Source: Leclercia adecarboxylata (lineage in GTDB: Bacteria; Pseudomonadota; Gammaproteobacteria; Enterobacterales; Enterobacteriaceae). Taken from it: DNA of 64,000 nucleotides. The translations under genes and the position numbers were made by a program. Every line of letters starts with the position of its first letter. Within the stretch, counting starts at the first letter, position 1. The notes beneath the pieces are model-generated. The model did not search any database. It saw only the letters and a program-made list of their open reading frames with translations, and had not been told where the DNA came from. This document shows, piece by piece, positions 28,831 to 35,852 of the stretch. The stretch lies in contig NZ_CP098325.1 of NCBI RefSeq assembly GCF_023639785.1, forward strand, positions 3,844,001 through 3,908,000, given 5' to 3'.

Positions 28831-29753
28831 ACCGCCTCCGGCTTTTTCTGCTGGCGGCGTGTGTCGTGGTCGATCCCGCCTTCCACCGCCCATTCGGTAA
28901 AGGAAACCAGCGAATGCTCCAGCTCGCGCGGGTGCCAGTTTTCAGTCAGGTAATCGTCGTTGGTGTAATACTCAAACGCGCCGCCGGTCGGGCTGTTGAC
29001 GTACCAGAAGTAGGCTGACGAGACCGGATGGCGACCCGGGCCAATGAAAGTGCTCCAGTCATGCTTATTCATCGCGATGCCGCCGCCGATCACCTCGTGG
29101 ATGTCGCGCACGGTGAAGGCCACGTGGTTCAGGCCGCGCTTGCGGTTCGGCAGCTGCAGCAGGAACAGGTTATGGTGGCCGCCGCGCTTGCCGCAGCGCA
29201 GGAACACGGCGCGGTTGATGTAGCGGTCAGAGACCTGGAAGCCGAGCACCTCGCGGTAAAATTTCTCCACCGCCGCGAGCTCCTCCACGAAGAACACCAC
29301 ATGCCCCACGTTAATGGGCTGGGCGCGATCGTAAACCGGGCTGGGGGTGTCGATACGGCGGGCGTCGCCCCACTGGTTGATCGGCTCAACATTCAGCTCC
29401 ACGTCGGTCTGCTGGCTGACCTGCACCCGCAGCGTCATGCCGTTCGGGTCAATGCACTCCAGGGCGTCACCCACTTCACGAAAGCCGGGCTGCTGCGCAA
29501 GCTTCGGGCGCAGCGCGTCCAGTTCCGTCTGCGTGGCCACCGCCCAAGTCATGCGGCGCAGGGTGTTACCCGCTTCAAACGCCGGCGGCAGATCGGGGCT
29601 GTCGACAGGGTTAAGCTCGACGCGCGCGCCGCTCAGGGTGGTAAAACGCTGGCCGCTGGCATCGCCCGTCAGGCCAAAATCACGCATAAATTTGGCGCAG
29701 TGCGTCAGGTCTTCAACGCCAAATTCCAGCTTTTCAATTCCGGTTACACTCAT
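28827..29753 (-). CDS. Extradiol ring-cleavage dioxygenase (VOC family)
   Basis: A two-domain vicinal-oxygen-chelate protein of 308 residues, like type I extradiol dioxygenases that cleave catechols next to the hydroxyls using Fe(II). The 2-His-1-carboxylate ligands are visible: His151 (NVGHVVFF), His210 (LNHVAFTV) and Glu261 (GAFEYY). The C-terminal domain also has the FWYVNSPTGG segment. The start ATG at 29753 has GAGG 10 nt upstream; in-frame ATGs further upstream (29768, 29807) lie in a less conserved leader. It follows iclR by 78 bp, the largest gap in the operon. Confidence 0.88.
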   Translation of the reverse strand: MSVTGIEKLEFGVEDLTHCAKFMRDFGLTGDASGQRFTTLSGARVELNPVDSPDLPPAFEAGNTLRRMTWAVATQTELDALRPKLAQQPGFREVGDALECIDPNGMTLRVQVSQQTDVELNVEPINQWGDARRIDTPSPVYDRAQPINVGHVVFFVEELAAVEKFYREVLGFQVSDRYINRAVFLRCGKRGGHHNLFLLQLPNRKRGLNHVAFTVRDIHEVIGGGIAMNKHDWSTFIGPGRHPVSSAYFWYVNSPTGGAFEYYTNDDYLTENWHPRELEHSLVSFTEWAVEGGIDHDTRRQQKKPEAV

Positions 29754-29771
29754 CGTTCGTTGCCTCATCTG

Positions 29772-29784
29772 GCCCAAATTGGGC
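29772..29784. promoter_or_regulatory. 13-nt palindrome upstream of the extradiol dioxygenase
   Basis: GCCCAA-A-TTGGGC is a perfect inverted repeat 18 bp upstream of the dioxygenase ATG, in the only sizeable gap of the operon. It may be an operator for an internal promoter or an mRNA stem. It is unlike the GTTTCA palindromes at the operon head. Confidence 0.35.
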
Positions 29785-29831
29785 GTAAAACATGCCCGAC
29801 GCAGCAAAGCGCCTGACGTTAACTCACTGAT

Positions 29832-30620
29832 TTAACTGGCCTGTGACAAATACCCTAAGAAGCCAGAAATTTTATCCGCCGCGAGGCGAACCTCATTTTG
29901 CAGGCGCTCGCGATCGGTTTGCGGGATCTCCTCCGACGGCACCAGAATGCTGACCACCGCCGCCACGCGTCCGCTTCGGTCATACACCGGGTAGACGATG
30001 GAGGAGATGCCGTGGCGGAAGAAGGATTCCCCGATCACATACCCGCGGGCTTTGTCCTGCTGCACCATCTGCCACAGGGCTTCCCGGTCATGAAGCTGCC
30101 CCGGCGTGTTGCCCGGCAGGCGCTCGTGCGGGAACAATTGTTCAAAATCGGCGCGGGAAACGTCGGTCAGCAGCATGCGGCCGAGCGAGGTGCAGTGCAC
30201 CGGTAAACGGGTGCCGATGCTGACCTGATTGATACGCGAGCCGGCGGCGCTGACGCGGGCGATGTAGATGATGTCGCGTCCGTCGCGGATCGCCAGATGG
30301 CTGCTGCACTGGCTAACGTCGCGCAGCTGCTCGATCACCGGCTGGCCCACCTGCGCCACGTCCAGCGAGGCGATGTACTCAAAGCCCAGACGCAGCACGT
30401 TCATGCCGAGCGAAAAGGTATTGGTGCGCGTGTTGCGCTCCAGAAAGCCCATATACTCCAGCGTCTGCACCACGCGGTAGGCGGTGGCCTTGGGCATATC
30501 CACCAGCCGGTGCAGTTCGGCAAAGGTCAGATCGCGATGCTGCTCGCCGAAGGCCAACAGCAGCTGCAAACCGCGCTCCAGCCCCGGCACCAGATACTTC
30601 ACTTCCTGATCGTTTGCCAT
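29832..30620 (-). CDS. IclR-family transcriptional regulator of the catabolic cluster
   Basis: A 262-residue IclR regulator. The N-terminal winged HTH (about residues 10-70, with LTFAELHRLVDMPKATAYR) precedes the C-terminal effector domain (about 80-255, with GTRLPVHCTSLGRMLL and YVIGESFFRHGISSIVYP). IclR proteins bind short palindromes and respond to aromatic or small organic acids. It is embedded as fifth gene of the operon it probably controls, 12 bp after the upstream SDR gene. Candidate operators lie at 33063, 33331 and 33378. Confidence 0.88.
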   Translation of the reverse strand: MANDQEVKYLVPGLERGLQLLLAFGEQHRDLTFAELHRLVDMPKATAYRVVQTLEYMGFLERNTRTNTFSLGMNVLRLGFEYIASLDVAQVGQPVIEQLRDVSQCSSHLAIRDGRDIIYIARVSAAGSRINQVSIGTRLPVHCTSLGRMLLTDVSRADFEQLFPHERLPGNTPGQLHDREALWQMVQQDKARGYVIGESFFRHGISSIVYPVYDRSGRVAAVVSILVPSEEIPQTDRERLQNEVRLAADKISGFLGYLSQAS

Positions 30621-30632
30621 AATCGCTATACC

Positions 30633-31382
30633 TTAGTTAAAGACAAAACCGCCGTTGACCGGAATCAGCTGTCCGGTGATGAACCGCGACAGATCGCTTA
30701 ACAGCCAGACCACGCTGCCGGTGACATCTTCCGGCTGCTGCGCCCCCGTTAACGCCCGGCCGTTTTCGTAGAGCTGATGGCGTTCAGCGGGCACATATTC
30801 CGTTGCTTCGACGCGGGTTAACCCCGGCGCGATGGCGTTGATGCGAATGCGCTGTTCACCCAGCTCCCGCGCCATTGAGCGGGTCATGGCAATCACCGCG
30901 CCCTTGCTGGCGACATAGGCCATCAGGCGCGGCGCGCCCCACAGGGCGGTATCGGAGGCCACGTTCACAATGCCCGCCCCTTCCCGCAGCAGCGGTACGG
31001 CGGCGCGGGTGACCAGCCAGGTGCCTTTGACGTTGACGCGCATTACCCGATCCCAGAGATCCGGATCGTAATCGAGCATGTTTTTGCCGCCGACGCCGGT
31101 GGCCATCGCCGCGTTGTTCACCAGGCCGTCAATCTTTCCCTGCTCGCCAATGGCGCTGAATACCTGCTCGATGGAGCATGGATCGGCCAGATCGATAACG
31201 TGCGATTCGATGCGAAAACCCTGCCCGCTCAGCCCGTGGGCGCTTTCAGCCAGTTCACCTTTGAGGATGTCGCACATGACGACGCTTGCCCCCTGCTCTG
31301 CGCAGGCTCTGGCAAAGTGGTAACCCAGCCCGCGCGCGGCACCGGTCACCACAATGCGTTTTCCGTTCAGCAGCCCATTCAT
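30633..31382 (-). CDS. Short-chain dehydrogenase (candidate dihydrodiol dehydrogenase)
   Basis: A 249-residue classical SDR: TGAARGLG (13-20), NNA (89-91), Asn117, Ser143, Tyr156 and Lys160 (YVASK) are all present. Its ATG shares one base with the stop of the Rieske alpha-subunit gene (TGATG), so the two are translationally coupled. That coupling suggests it oxidises the cis-dihydrodiol made by the oxygenase to a catechol (inference). Confidence 0.86.
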   Translation of the reverse strand: MNGLLNGKRIVVTGAARGLGYHFARACAEQGASVVMCDILKGELAESAHGLSGQGFRIESHVIDLADPCSIEQVFSAIGEQGKIDGLVNNAAMATGVGGKNMLDYDPDLWDRVMRVNVKGTWLVTRAAVPLLREGAGIVNVASDTALWGAPRLMAYVASKGAVIAMTRSMARELGEQRIRINAIAPGLTRVEATEYVPAERHQLYENGRALTGAQQPEDVTGSVVWLLSDLSRFITGQLIPVNGGFVFN

Positions 31383-32404
31383 CAGGCGGCTCCCTGCTGT
31401 TCTTCACGCATCGCCAGCTGCTCTTTCGCGGCTTTTTGCATCATGCGGCGCAGGCGGGAGAGGCCAACGTCGTGCTGGTACAGGTATTCATGGTCGCGGG
31501 CATTCGGCGCCAGGCTTTCCAGCACCACGCGATCCTGCTCCAGCACTTCCCAGTGCAGCTTTTCCAGACGGTTGCGGTACATGAAGCGCCACATATCGCG
31601 CTGCCAGCCCTGCACGCGGCGGATGCGCCAGAAGAAGACGCGGCAGTTGTCGTTATCTTCCGGCACCACCATGCCGACGATAAAGAAGTGCCCACCCGGC
31701 CCGAAGCGCTTCTTGTAAGGAATGGAGAGACGCATCCAGCAGGTGCCGCTGTTGCCCAACTCCACCCAGTCGAAGTTGATGCCGCTCTGCCCTTTTTTCT
31801 CAAAGATGAAGCCGGTTTTGGTCGGCTGTAGCACCATGTCAGCCTTGCGATCCCCTTCCGCCATCGAGTGCGAGGAAGAGTGCAGATAGGTGCCGTGCAT
31901 CGGGTCCATCACGTTTTCCAGCGCGTACTGGTAATTGCATTTCCACGCGGCGGTGCAGAGGAAGTTGCTGAAATTTTCCGTGTCGGCGAGCTCATCCGGG
32001 AAGGTCAGCTCGTCCGGCTGCTGATCAGCGGTAACGCCAAACCACAGGAAAATGGCGCCGTGGGCCTCCTGCACGTTGTAGCTGCGCACGCACTGCTGGC
32101 CCACCAGCGGACATTTGTCCACCGCAGGCACATCTTTCACTTCGCCGTTGCCTGCCACTTCCACGCCGTGATACCAGCAGGCGATACGGTCCCCAAGGTT
32201 CCAGCCCATCGACAGTCGCGCGCCGCGGTGTGGGCAGCGGTCTTCCAGCGCCTGAACCTGGCCATCTTTGTTACGCCACACCACAATCTGCTCACCCAGA
32301 CGGGTAATGCCCACCGGCGCAGACTGCACTTCCCAGCTCGCCAGAACCGGATACCAGAGGCCACGCAGACCTTTATCGAGATAGTGTTGTACGGTAGTCG
32401 TCAT
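31382..32404 (-). CDS. Rieske non-haem iron oxygenase, alpha subunit
   Basis: A 340-residue catalytic subunit of a ring-hydroxylating oxygenase. The N-terminal Rieske domain binds 2Fe-2S through Cys57, His59, Cys76 and His79 (CPHRG...CWYHG). The catalytic domain holds the mononuclear iron ligands in ENVMDPMHGTYLH (Asp167, His170, His175). No separate beta subunit follows, so it belongs to the alpha-only group (compare VanA- or CarAa-like enzymes). The start is MTTTVQHYLDKGLRG at 32404; longer in-frame starts run back into the upstream gene. The substrate is unknown. Confidence 0.92.
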   Translation of the reverse strand: MTTTVQHYLDKGLRGLWYPVLASWEVQSAPVGITRLGEQIVVWRNKDGQVQALEDRCPHRGARLSMGWNLGDRIACWYHGVEVAGNGEVKDVPAVDKCPLVGQQCVRSYNVQEAHGAIFLWFGVTADQQPDELTFPDELADTENFSNFLCTAAWKCNYQYALENVMDPMHGTYLHSSSHSMAEGDRKADMVLQPTKTGFIFEKKGQSGINFDWVELGNSGTCWMRLSIPYKKRFGPGGHFFIVGMVVPEDNDNCRVFFWRIRRVQGWQRDMWRFMYRNRLEKLHWEVLEQDRVVLESLAPNARDHEYLYQHDVGLSRLRRMMQKAAKEQLAMREEQQGAA

Positions 32405-32414
32405 CGCGGTGCCC

Positions 32415-32723
32415 TCAGTAGCCGTTAACCTGTAAGAATGCCTGGAAGCTGGCAACGCTCCACGGCTCACCCTGCTGATCGTGCATCCGTACCGCGTTCA
32501 GCCCGTTTACCAGTTCTGGCAGGGTTTCAGCGCCCTGTTCGAAGAGCTCTTCCAGGGTAGCGATCAGGTTCACTTCCCAGTTTTCCGGCTCGCGGCTGCG
32601 GGTCTGCCAGATCAGATTCTGGTAATCACCCGGCTTATGAATAGCGCCGTTACCGCCCTCTGCAGGCGGAGTAAACTGGCGGCTTTCGGGCAGGGCCGGG
32701 TTGAAGTTCAGGGTGTCGCTCAT
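32415..32723 (-). CDS. Small protein of unknown function in the oxygenase operon
   Basis: A 102-residue acidic protein, not recognised with confidence. It has a Pro/Gly-rich N-terminal third (FTPPAEGGNGAIHKPGDYQN), then a predicted helical part (NWEVNLIATLEELFEQGAETLPELVNGLN) and a C-terminal WSVASFQAFLQVNGY that could form a helix-turn-helix-like ending. There are no Cys, no signal peptide and no membrane segment. Its ATG overlaps the ferredoxin stop (ATGA) and it precedes the alpha subunit by 10 bp. It may be an accessory or structural subunit of the oxygenase, in the place where a beta subunit might be expected. Confidence 0.78.
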   Translation of the reverse strand: MSDTLNFNPALPESRQFTPPAEGGNGAIHKPGDYQNLIWQTRSREPENWEVNLIATLEELFEQGAETLPELVNGLNAVRMHDQQGEPWSVASFQAFLQVNGY

Positions 32724-33043
32724 GCCACGCTCTCCTCGACAAAGGTAATCTGGATTTGGTTTTCAAAGACCCGAACCGGGTAACGGTTGAGGTTGCGACC
32801 CCCGGGGCCATGCAGGCACTGGCCGGTTTTGACGTCGAACACCGCTTCATGCAGCGGACATTCCACTTTGCCATCTTCCACAAAGCCCTGACTCAGCAAG
32901 GCATACGCGTGCGGGCACACGTCTTCCAGCGCGTGATATTCGCCGTCAATCAAATAAACGCCGATCTCTTTACCGTCGACGTTGCCGCTAAAGGGGAAAT
33001 CTTCCTGTACTTGTTCTGCGTCACATACGCCTATCCAGCTCAT
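32720..33043 (-). CDS. Rieske-type ferredoxin
   Basis: A 107-residue soluble Rieske ferredoxin that carries electrons from the reductase to the oxygenase. The 2Fe-2S ligands are Cys43, His45, Cys62 and His65 (VCPHAYALL...VECPLHEAVFD), as in the BphF/NdoA type. The start is MSWIGVCDAEQ at 33043, with GGAGG just upstream; a longer frame back to 33136 passes through the operator and promoter. It is the first gene of the 14-gene leftward operon. Confidence 0.92.
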   Translation of the reverse strand: MSWIGVCDAEQVQEDFPFSGNVDGKEIGVYLIDGEYHALEDVCPHAYALLSQGFVEDGKVECPLHEAVFDVKTGQCLHGPGGRNLNRYPVRVFENQIQITFVEESVA

Positions 33044-33062
33044 CGCGATCCTCCAGGCTTTT

Positions 33063-33078
33063 GTTTCATATATGAAAC
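33063..33078. promoter_or_regulatory. Operator-like palindrome 1 (oxygenase operon)
   Basis: GTTTCATATATGAAAC is a perfect 16-bp palindrome, 19 bp upstream of the ferredoxin ATG and downstream of the candidate promoter. It fits IclR-type regulation by the repressor encoded in the operon. Confidence 0.7.
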
Positions 33079-33330
33079 TCTGTTTCTTATTTAATACGGT
33101 CAATATAAAAGCGATGAATGTTTCGTCAAGCGCCAATGTGACGAATTTGTTAACTAAACGATGATTAATTAACTAAGTGTGCAAAGGATCACGAAAAAAT
33201 GCAGCGATATGAAATTTTCATTATTGCGGCGTGAATGAATACGATTTGTCGATGGCTATAAATTTATATAAAGAAATATTGACTTCTTTTCTTTTTGCTC
33301 ATTAAAAATAAAAGAAGTCAGCAACCTGGT

Positions 33331-33346
33331 GTTTCACCTGTGAAAC
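33331..33346. promoter_or_regulatory. Operator-like palindrome 2 (MFS gene)
   Basis: GTTTCACCTGTGAAAC has the same perfect GTTTCA-N4-TGAAAC arms as palindrome 1. It lies downstream of the rightward promoter candidate. With its flank it forms the left arm (33331-33350) of a 20-bp inverted repeat with site 3. Confidence 0.7.
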
Positions 33347-33377
33347 TCATTTTTATTTTATTCTTTATAAACAATGA

Positions 33378-33393
33378 GTTTCATAGGTGAACC
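33378..33393. promoter_or_regulatory. Operator-like palindrome 3 (MFS gene)
   Basis: GTTTCATAGGTGAACC matches GTTTCA-N4-TGAAAC with one mismatch. With its left flank (33374-33393) it matches the reverse complement of 33331-33350 at 18 of 20 positions, separated by an AT-rich 23-bp spacer. Site centres 2 and 3 are 47 bp apart. Confidence 0.6.
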
Positions 33394-33457
33394 ATTTTAG
33401 TTACGTGACAATCACGCTTATAAAAATATAAATACGCGCACGCGTAAGGCAGGCATC

Positions 33458-34669
33458 ATGACGGCAAGATGGCAAGGCACAATTGCACTGTTATTTCTCA
33501 TTATTATTTCCTACGTCGACCGGGTAAATATCTCGGTAATGATTTTAAATCCGGAATTTGCCGAACACTTTCGGTTAAATGAAAACAGAATGTTACAAGG
33601 AATGCTAATGACCTGCTTTCTTCTGGGTTATGGCTTTTCCGCTCTATTATTAACACCGGTTATCGAAAGCAAATTCCATTACCGTCAGGGTCTGTTGGGC
33701 AGCATTGCGATATGGGCCCTGGTTTGCGCTGTTTCACCCTTGCTGGGATCGCTGATGGGAATGCTCATCGCCCGCCTGATTCTGGGCATTGCCGAAGGAC
33801 CGCTTTTTTCGCTGAAAACACGCTTTATCAGCGATAACTTTAGCGCAGAAGAGATAGGCAAACCCAACGCCGTGACCGCGCTGGGCGTCTCGCTCGGGCT
33901 GGCCGTGGGCTTTCCGCTCGTCACCTGGCTGATGGCGCATCTCGGCTGCGCGGGCTCGTTCTATGCGCTGGCGGCAATCAATCTGCTGCTGGGCGGCGGG
34001 TTAATCTGGCGCTTTCTGCCCGCACCGCATGATGCGGTGAAGATAAAAAAACCGGGGTTTGTCGGGACGTTCACCCTCGCATGGCAGACGCCGCTGCTGG
34101 GCTGGATCCTGCTGGTTGAAATCGCCACCCTGAGCTATCTCTGGGGAAGCAGTGCCTGGCTGCCCGCGTGGCTGCGTGATGAGCACCACTTCTCCCTTCA
34201 CGCGACGGGCATGCTGGCAGCCGTTCCCTTCCTGTTGAGCCTGGGGTCAAAGTTTCTGGGTGGCGTGCTGCTCGATAAAATGCGCCCGGAACAGGCGCCG
34301 GTGCTGTTTGTCATTGGCGGGACGTTGACGGCGTTGTCGGTGGTCGCGCTGATGCTCAGCCATCAGCCCCTGTGGCTGGCGCTGTTTATGCTCTCCGCCA
34401 ATGTCTTCTGGGGACTTCAGGGGGCCGCAATTCCTGCCGTGATCCAGCATCACGCCGCGCGGGAAGCGGTGGGTAGCGCGTACGGGATCATTAACGGGAT
34501 TGGCAATATCTGCGCCGCCTTTATTCCGCTGCTGATGGGGATGGTGATGAAGTCGGTGGGGTCGGTGAGCTCGGGCTTTTCGGTGCTGGTGGTGTCGCAG
34601 GTTATCACCCTGCTGGCGGGGGGAATGTTGCTGCTGCGCATGCGACGCGCAGCAGCAATCAGCGCGTAA
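33458..34669 (+). CDS. MFS transporter, divergent from the oxygenase operon
   Basis: A 403-residue permease of the major facilitator superfamily with twelve hydrophobic segments. The TM1 end SYVDRVNISVMILN is the DRxNxS signature of the anion:cation symporter (ACS) family of organic-acid importers. It is transcribed away from the oxygenase operon and shares its operator-like palindromes, so it probably belongs to the same regulon. Base composition shifts from AT-rich in the first 180 bp to GC-rich later. The stop codon lies only 3 bp from the stop of convergent speB. Confidence 0.88.
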   Translation: MTARWQGTIALLFLIIISYVDRVNISVMILNPEFAEHFRLNENRMLQGMLMTCFLLGYGFSALLLTPVIESKFHYRQGLLGSIAIWALVCAVSPLLGSLMGMLIARLILGIAEGPLFSLKTRFISDNFSAEEIGKPNAVTALGVSLGLAVGFPLVTWLMAHLGCAGSFYALAAINLLLGGGLIWRFLPAPHDAVKIKKPGFVGTFTLAWQTPLLGWILLVEIATLSYLWGSSAWLPAWLRDEHHFSLHATGMLAAVPFLLSLGSKFLGGVLLDKMRPEQAPVLFVIGGTLTALSVVALMLSHQPLWLALFMLSANVFWGLQGAAIPAVIQHHAAREAVGSAYGIINGIGNICAAFIPLLMGMVMKSVGSVSSGFSVLVVSQVITLLAGGMLLLRMRRAAAISA

Positions 34670-34672
34670 GGC

Positions 34673-35593
34673 TTACTCGCCTTTCTTCGCCGCCTGGATG
34701 TAGAGCATCTCCAGCGCCAGGGTCGCTGCGGCCAGAGCAGTGATCTCGGACTGGTCATAGGCAGGCGCCACTTCCACAACGTCCATGCCGACGATGTTCA
34801 GATCCTTCAGGCCGCGCACCAGTTTGATGGCGCGGTCAGAGGTCAGGCCGCCGATCACCGGGGTACCGGTACCCGGGGCAAAGGCCGGATCCAGGCAGTC
34901 GATGTCGAAGGTCAGATAGACCGGCATGTCGCCGACAATCTGCTTAACCTGGGCGATGATGTCATCCACGCCGCGATCGTTCACCTGGCAGGCATCCAGC
35001 ACGGTGAAGCCGTTGTCTTTATCGAACTCGGTACGGATGCCGATCTGCACGGAGTGGTTCGGATCGATCAGACCTTCGTTCGGCGCGGTGTAGAACATGG
35101 TGCCGTGGTCGAATTCGCAGCCGTTCGCATAGGTGTCGGTATGTGCATCGAAGTGCACCAGCGCCATCTTGCCGAAGTGCTTCGCGTGGGCGCGCAGCAG
35201 CGGCAGGGTCACGAAGTGGTCACCACCGAAAGAGAGCATGCGCTTGCCGGCAGCCAGCAGTTTTTCTGCGTGGGCCTGCAGTTTTTCACTCATTTCACGG
35301 GCGTCACCAAAGGCATACACCAGGTCGCCGCAGTCCACCACGTTCAGGCGCTCGCGCATGTCGAAGTTCCACGGGAAGCGGTTGTGCTCCCAGGCCAGGT
35401 TAGTGGAGACCTGACGGATCGCCGCCGGACCGTGACGGCCACCGGCACGACCGGACGTCGCCATATCAAATGGCACCCCGGTGATCACCCAGTCCGCATC
35501 GCTGTCGTAGGGCTGGAAGTTCATCGGAAGGCGTAAAAAACCAAAAGCGTTAGATACCAGAGAATTATCGTACTGATGCCCTAAAGTGCTCAT
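34673..35593 (-). CDS. speB: Agmatinase
   Basis: Hydrolyses agmatine to putrescine and urea, with two Mn(II) ions. It has 306 residues, the E. coli length. Metal motifs are [11 protein letters not shown] near residue 122, [12 protein letters not shown] near 147 and [17 protein letters not shown] near 228. It forms with speA the arginine-to-putrescine route. Its stop is 3 bp from the convergent MFS stop, with no terminator visible between them. Confidence 0.97.
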   Translation of the reverse strand: MSTLGHQYDNSLVSNAFGFLRLPMNFQPYDSDADWVITGVPFDMATSGRAGGRHGPAAIRQVSTNLAWEHNRFPWNFDMRERLNVVDCGDLVYAFGDAREMSEKLQAHAEKLLAAGKRMLSFGGDHFVTLPLLRAHAKHFGKMALVHFDAHTDTYANGCEFDHGTMFYTAPNEGLIDPNHSVQIGIRTEFDKDNGFTVLDACQVNDRGVDDIIAQVKQIVGDMPVYLTFDIDCLDPAFAPGTGTPVIGGLTSDRAIKLVRGLKDLNIVGMDVVEVAPAYDQSEITALAAATLALEMLYIQAAKKGE

Positions 35594-35633
35594 GTCCTGA
35601 CCTCTTTATAACGTCGGTGCATTGAAAACAGAT

Positions 35634-35682
35634 GAAAAAAAATCCCCTCCGCGTCGTTAAACCCGACGAGGAAGGGATTGAT
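35634..35682 (-). terminator. Terminator between speA and speB
   Basis: On the minus strand AATCCC-TT-CCTCGTCG pairs with CGACG-C-GG-A-GGGGATT around a GGTTTAA loop, followed by a run of eight T residues. It lies upstream of speB, so speB probably also has its own promoter or depends on read-through. Confidence 0.75.
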
Positions 35683-35770
35683 TCGTAAATCGCTAATTGG
35701 GGCGAATTATCGCCGCTATTTCATACGGGTTCAAGTGAGTATAGCAAACGCAATTCCGGCGGAATTTTAT

Positions 35771-35847
35771 CGCCGGATGGCGGCTACGCCTTATCCGGCC
35801 TACGTGTTGCGTTTATGTAGGCCCGGTAAGCGCAGCGCCACCGGGCA
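35771..35847. repeat. REP/BIME pair between speA and speB
   Basis: Two inverted REP units: GCCGGATGGCGGCTACGCC...TTATCCGGCC (about 35772-35800), the classic E. coli REP sequence, and GTAGGCCCGGTAAGCGCAGCG...CACCGGGC (about 35817-35846). They lie just after the speA stop. Confidence 0.88.
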
Positions 35848-35852
35848 CATAC

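Larger units (their letters stand above)
33044..33457. promoter_or_regulatory. Divergent promoter region of the catabolic block
   Basis: This 414-bp AT-rich gene-free region separates the leftward operon from the rightward MFS gene, in contrast to the GC-rich genes around it. Leftward promoter candidate: TTGACG (33124-33129, complement) and TATATT (33102-33107), spacer 16. Rightward candidate: TTGACT (33279-33284) and TTAAAA (33302-33307), spacer 17. In both cases a GTTTCA palindrome begins 23 nt after the -10 box, in the expected leader. No open reading frame or RNA gene is seen here. Confidence 0.6.

Noticed and set aside
31382..33043. Identity of the Rieske system as the iac or iad indole-acetate oxygenase, or as anthranilate or carbazole dioxygenase
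   Set aside because: Gene content (no acyl-CoA dehydrogenase-like iacA, no beta subunit, presence of aspartate-dehydrogenase and ThDP genes) does not match those clusters, so no named substrate was assigned.
33137..33330. Small RNA or peptide gene in the AT-rich divergent region
   Set aside because: No ribosome site with a credible frame and no terminator hairpin was found, so it is described only as a promoter region.
20298..34669. Whether the catabolic block is a mobile island with att sites
   Set aside because: No integrase, transposase, tRNA target or direct repeat was seen at either edge; only a common REP element lies at the left edge, so mobility is not claimed.
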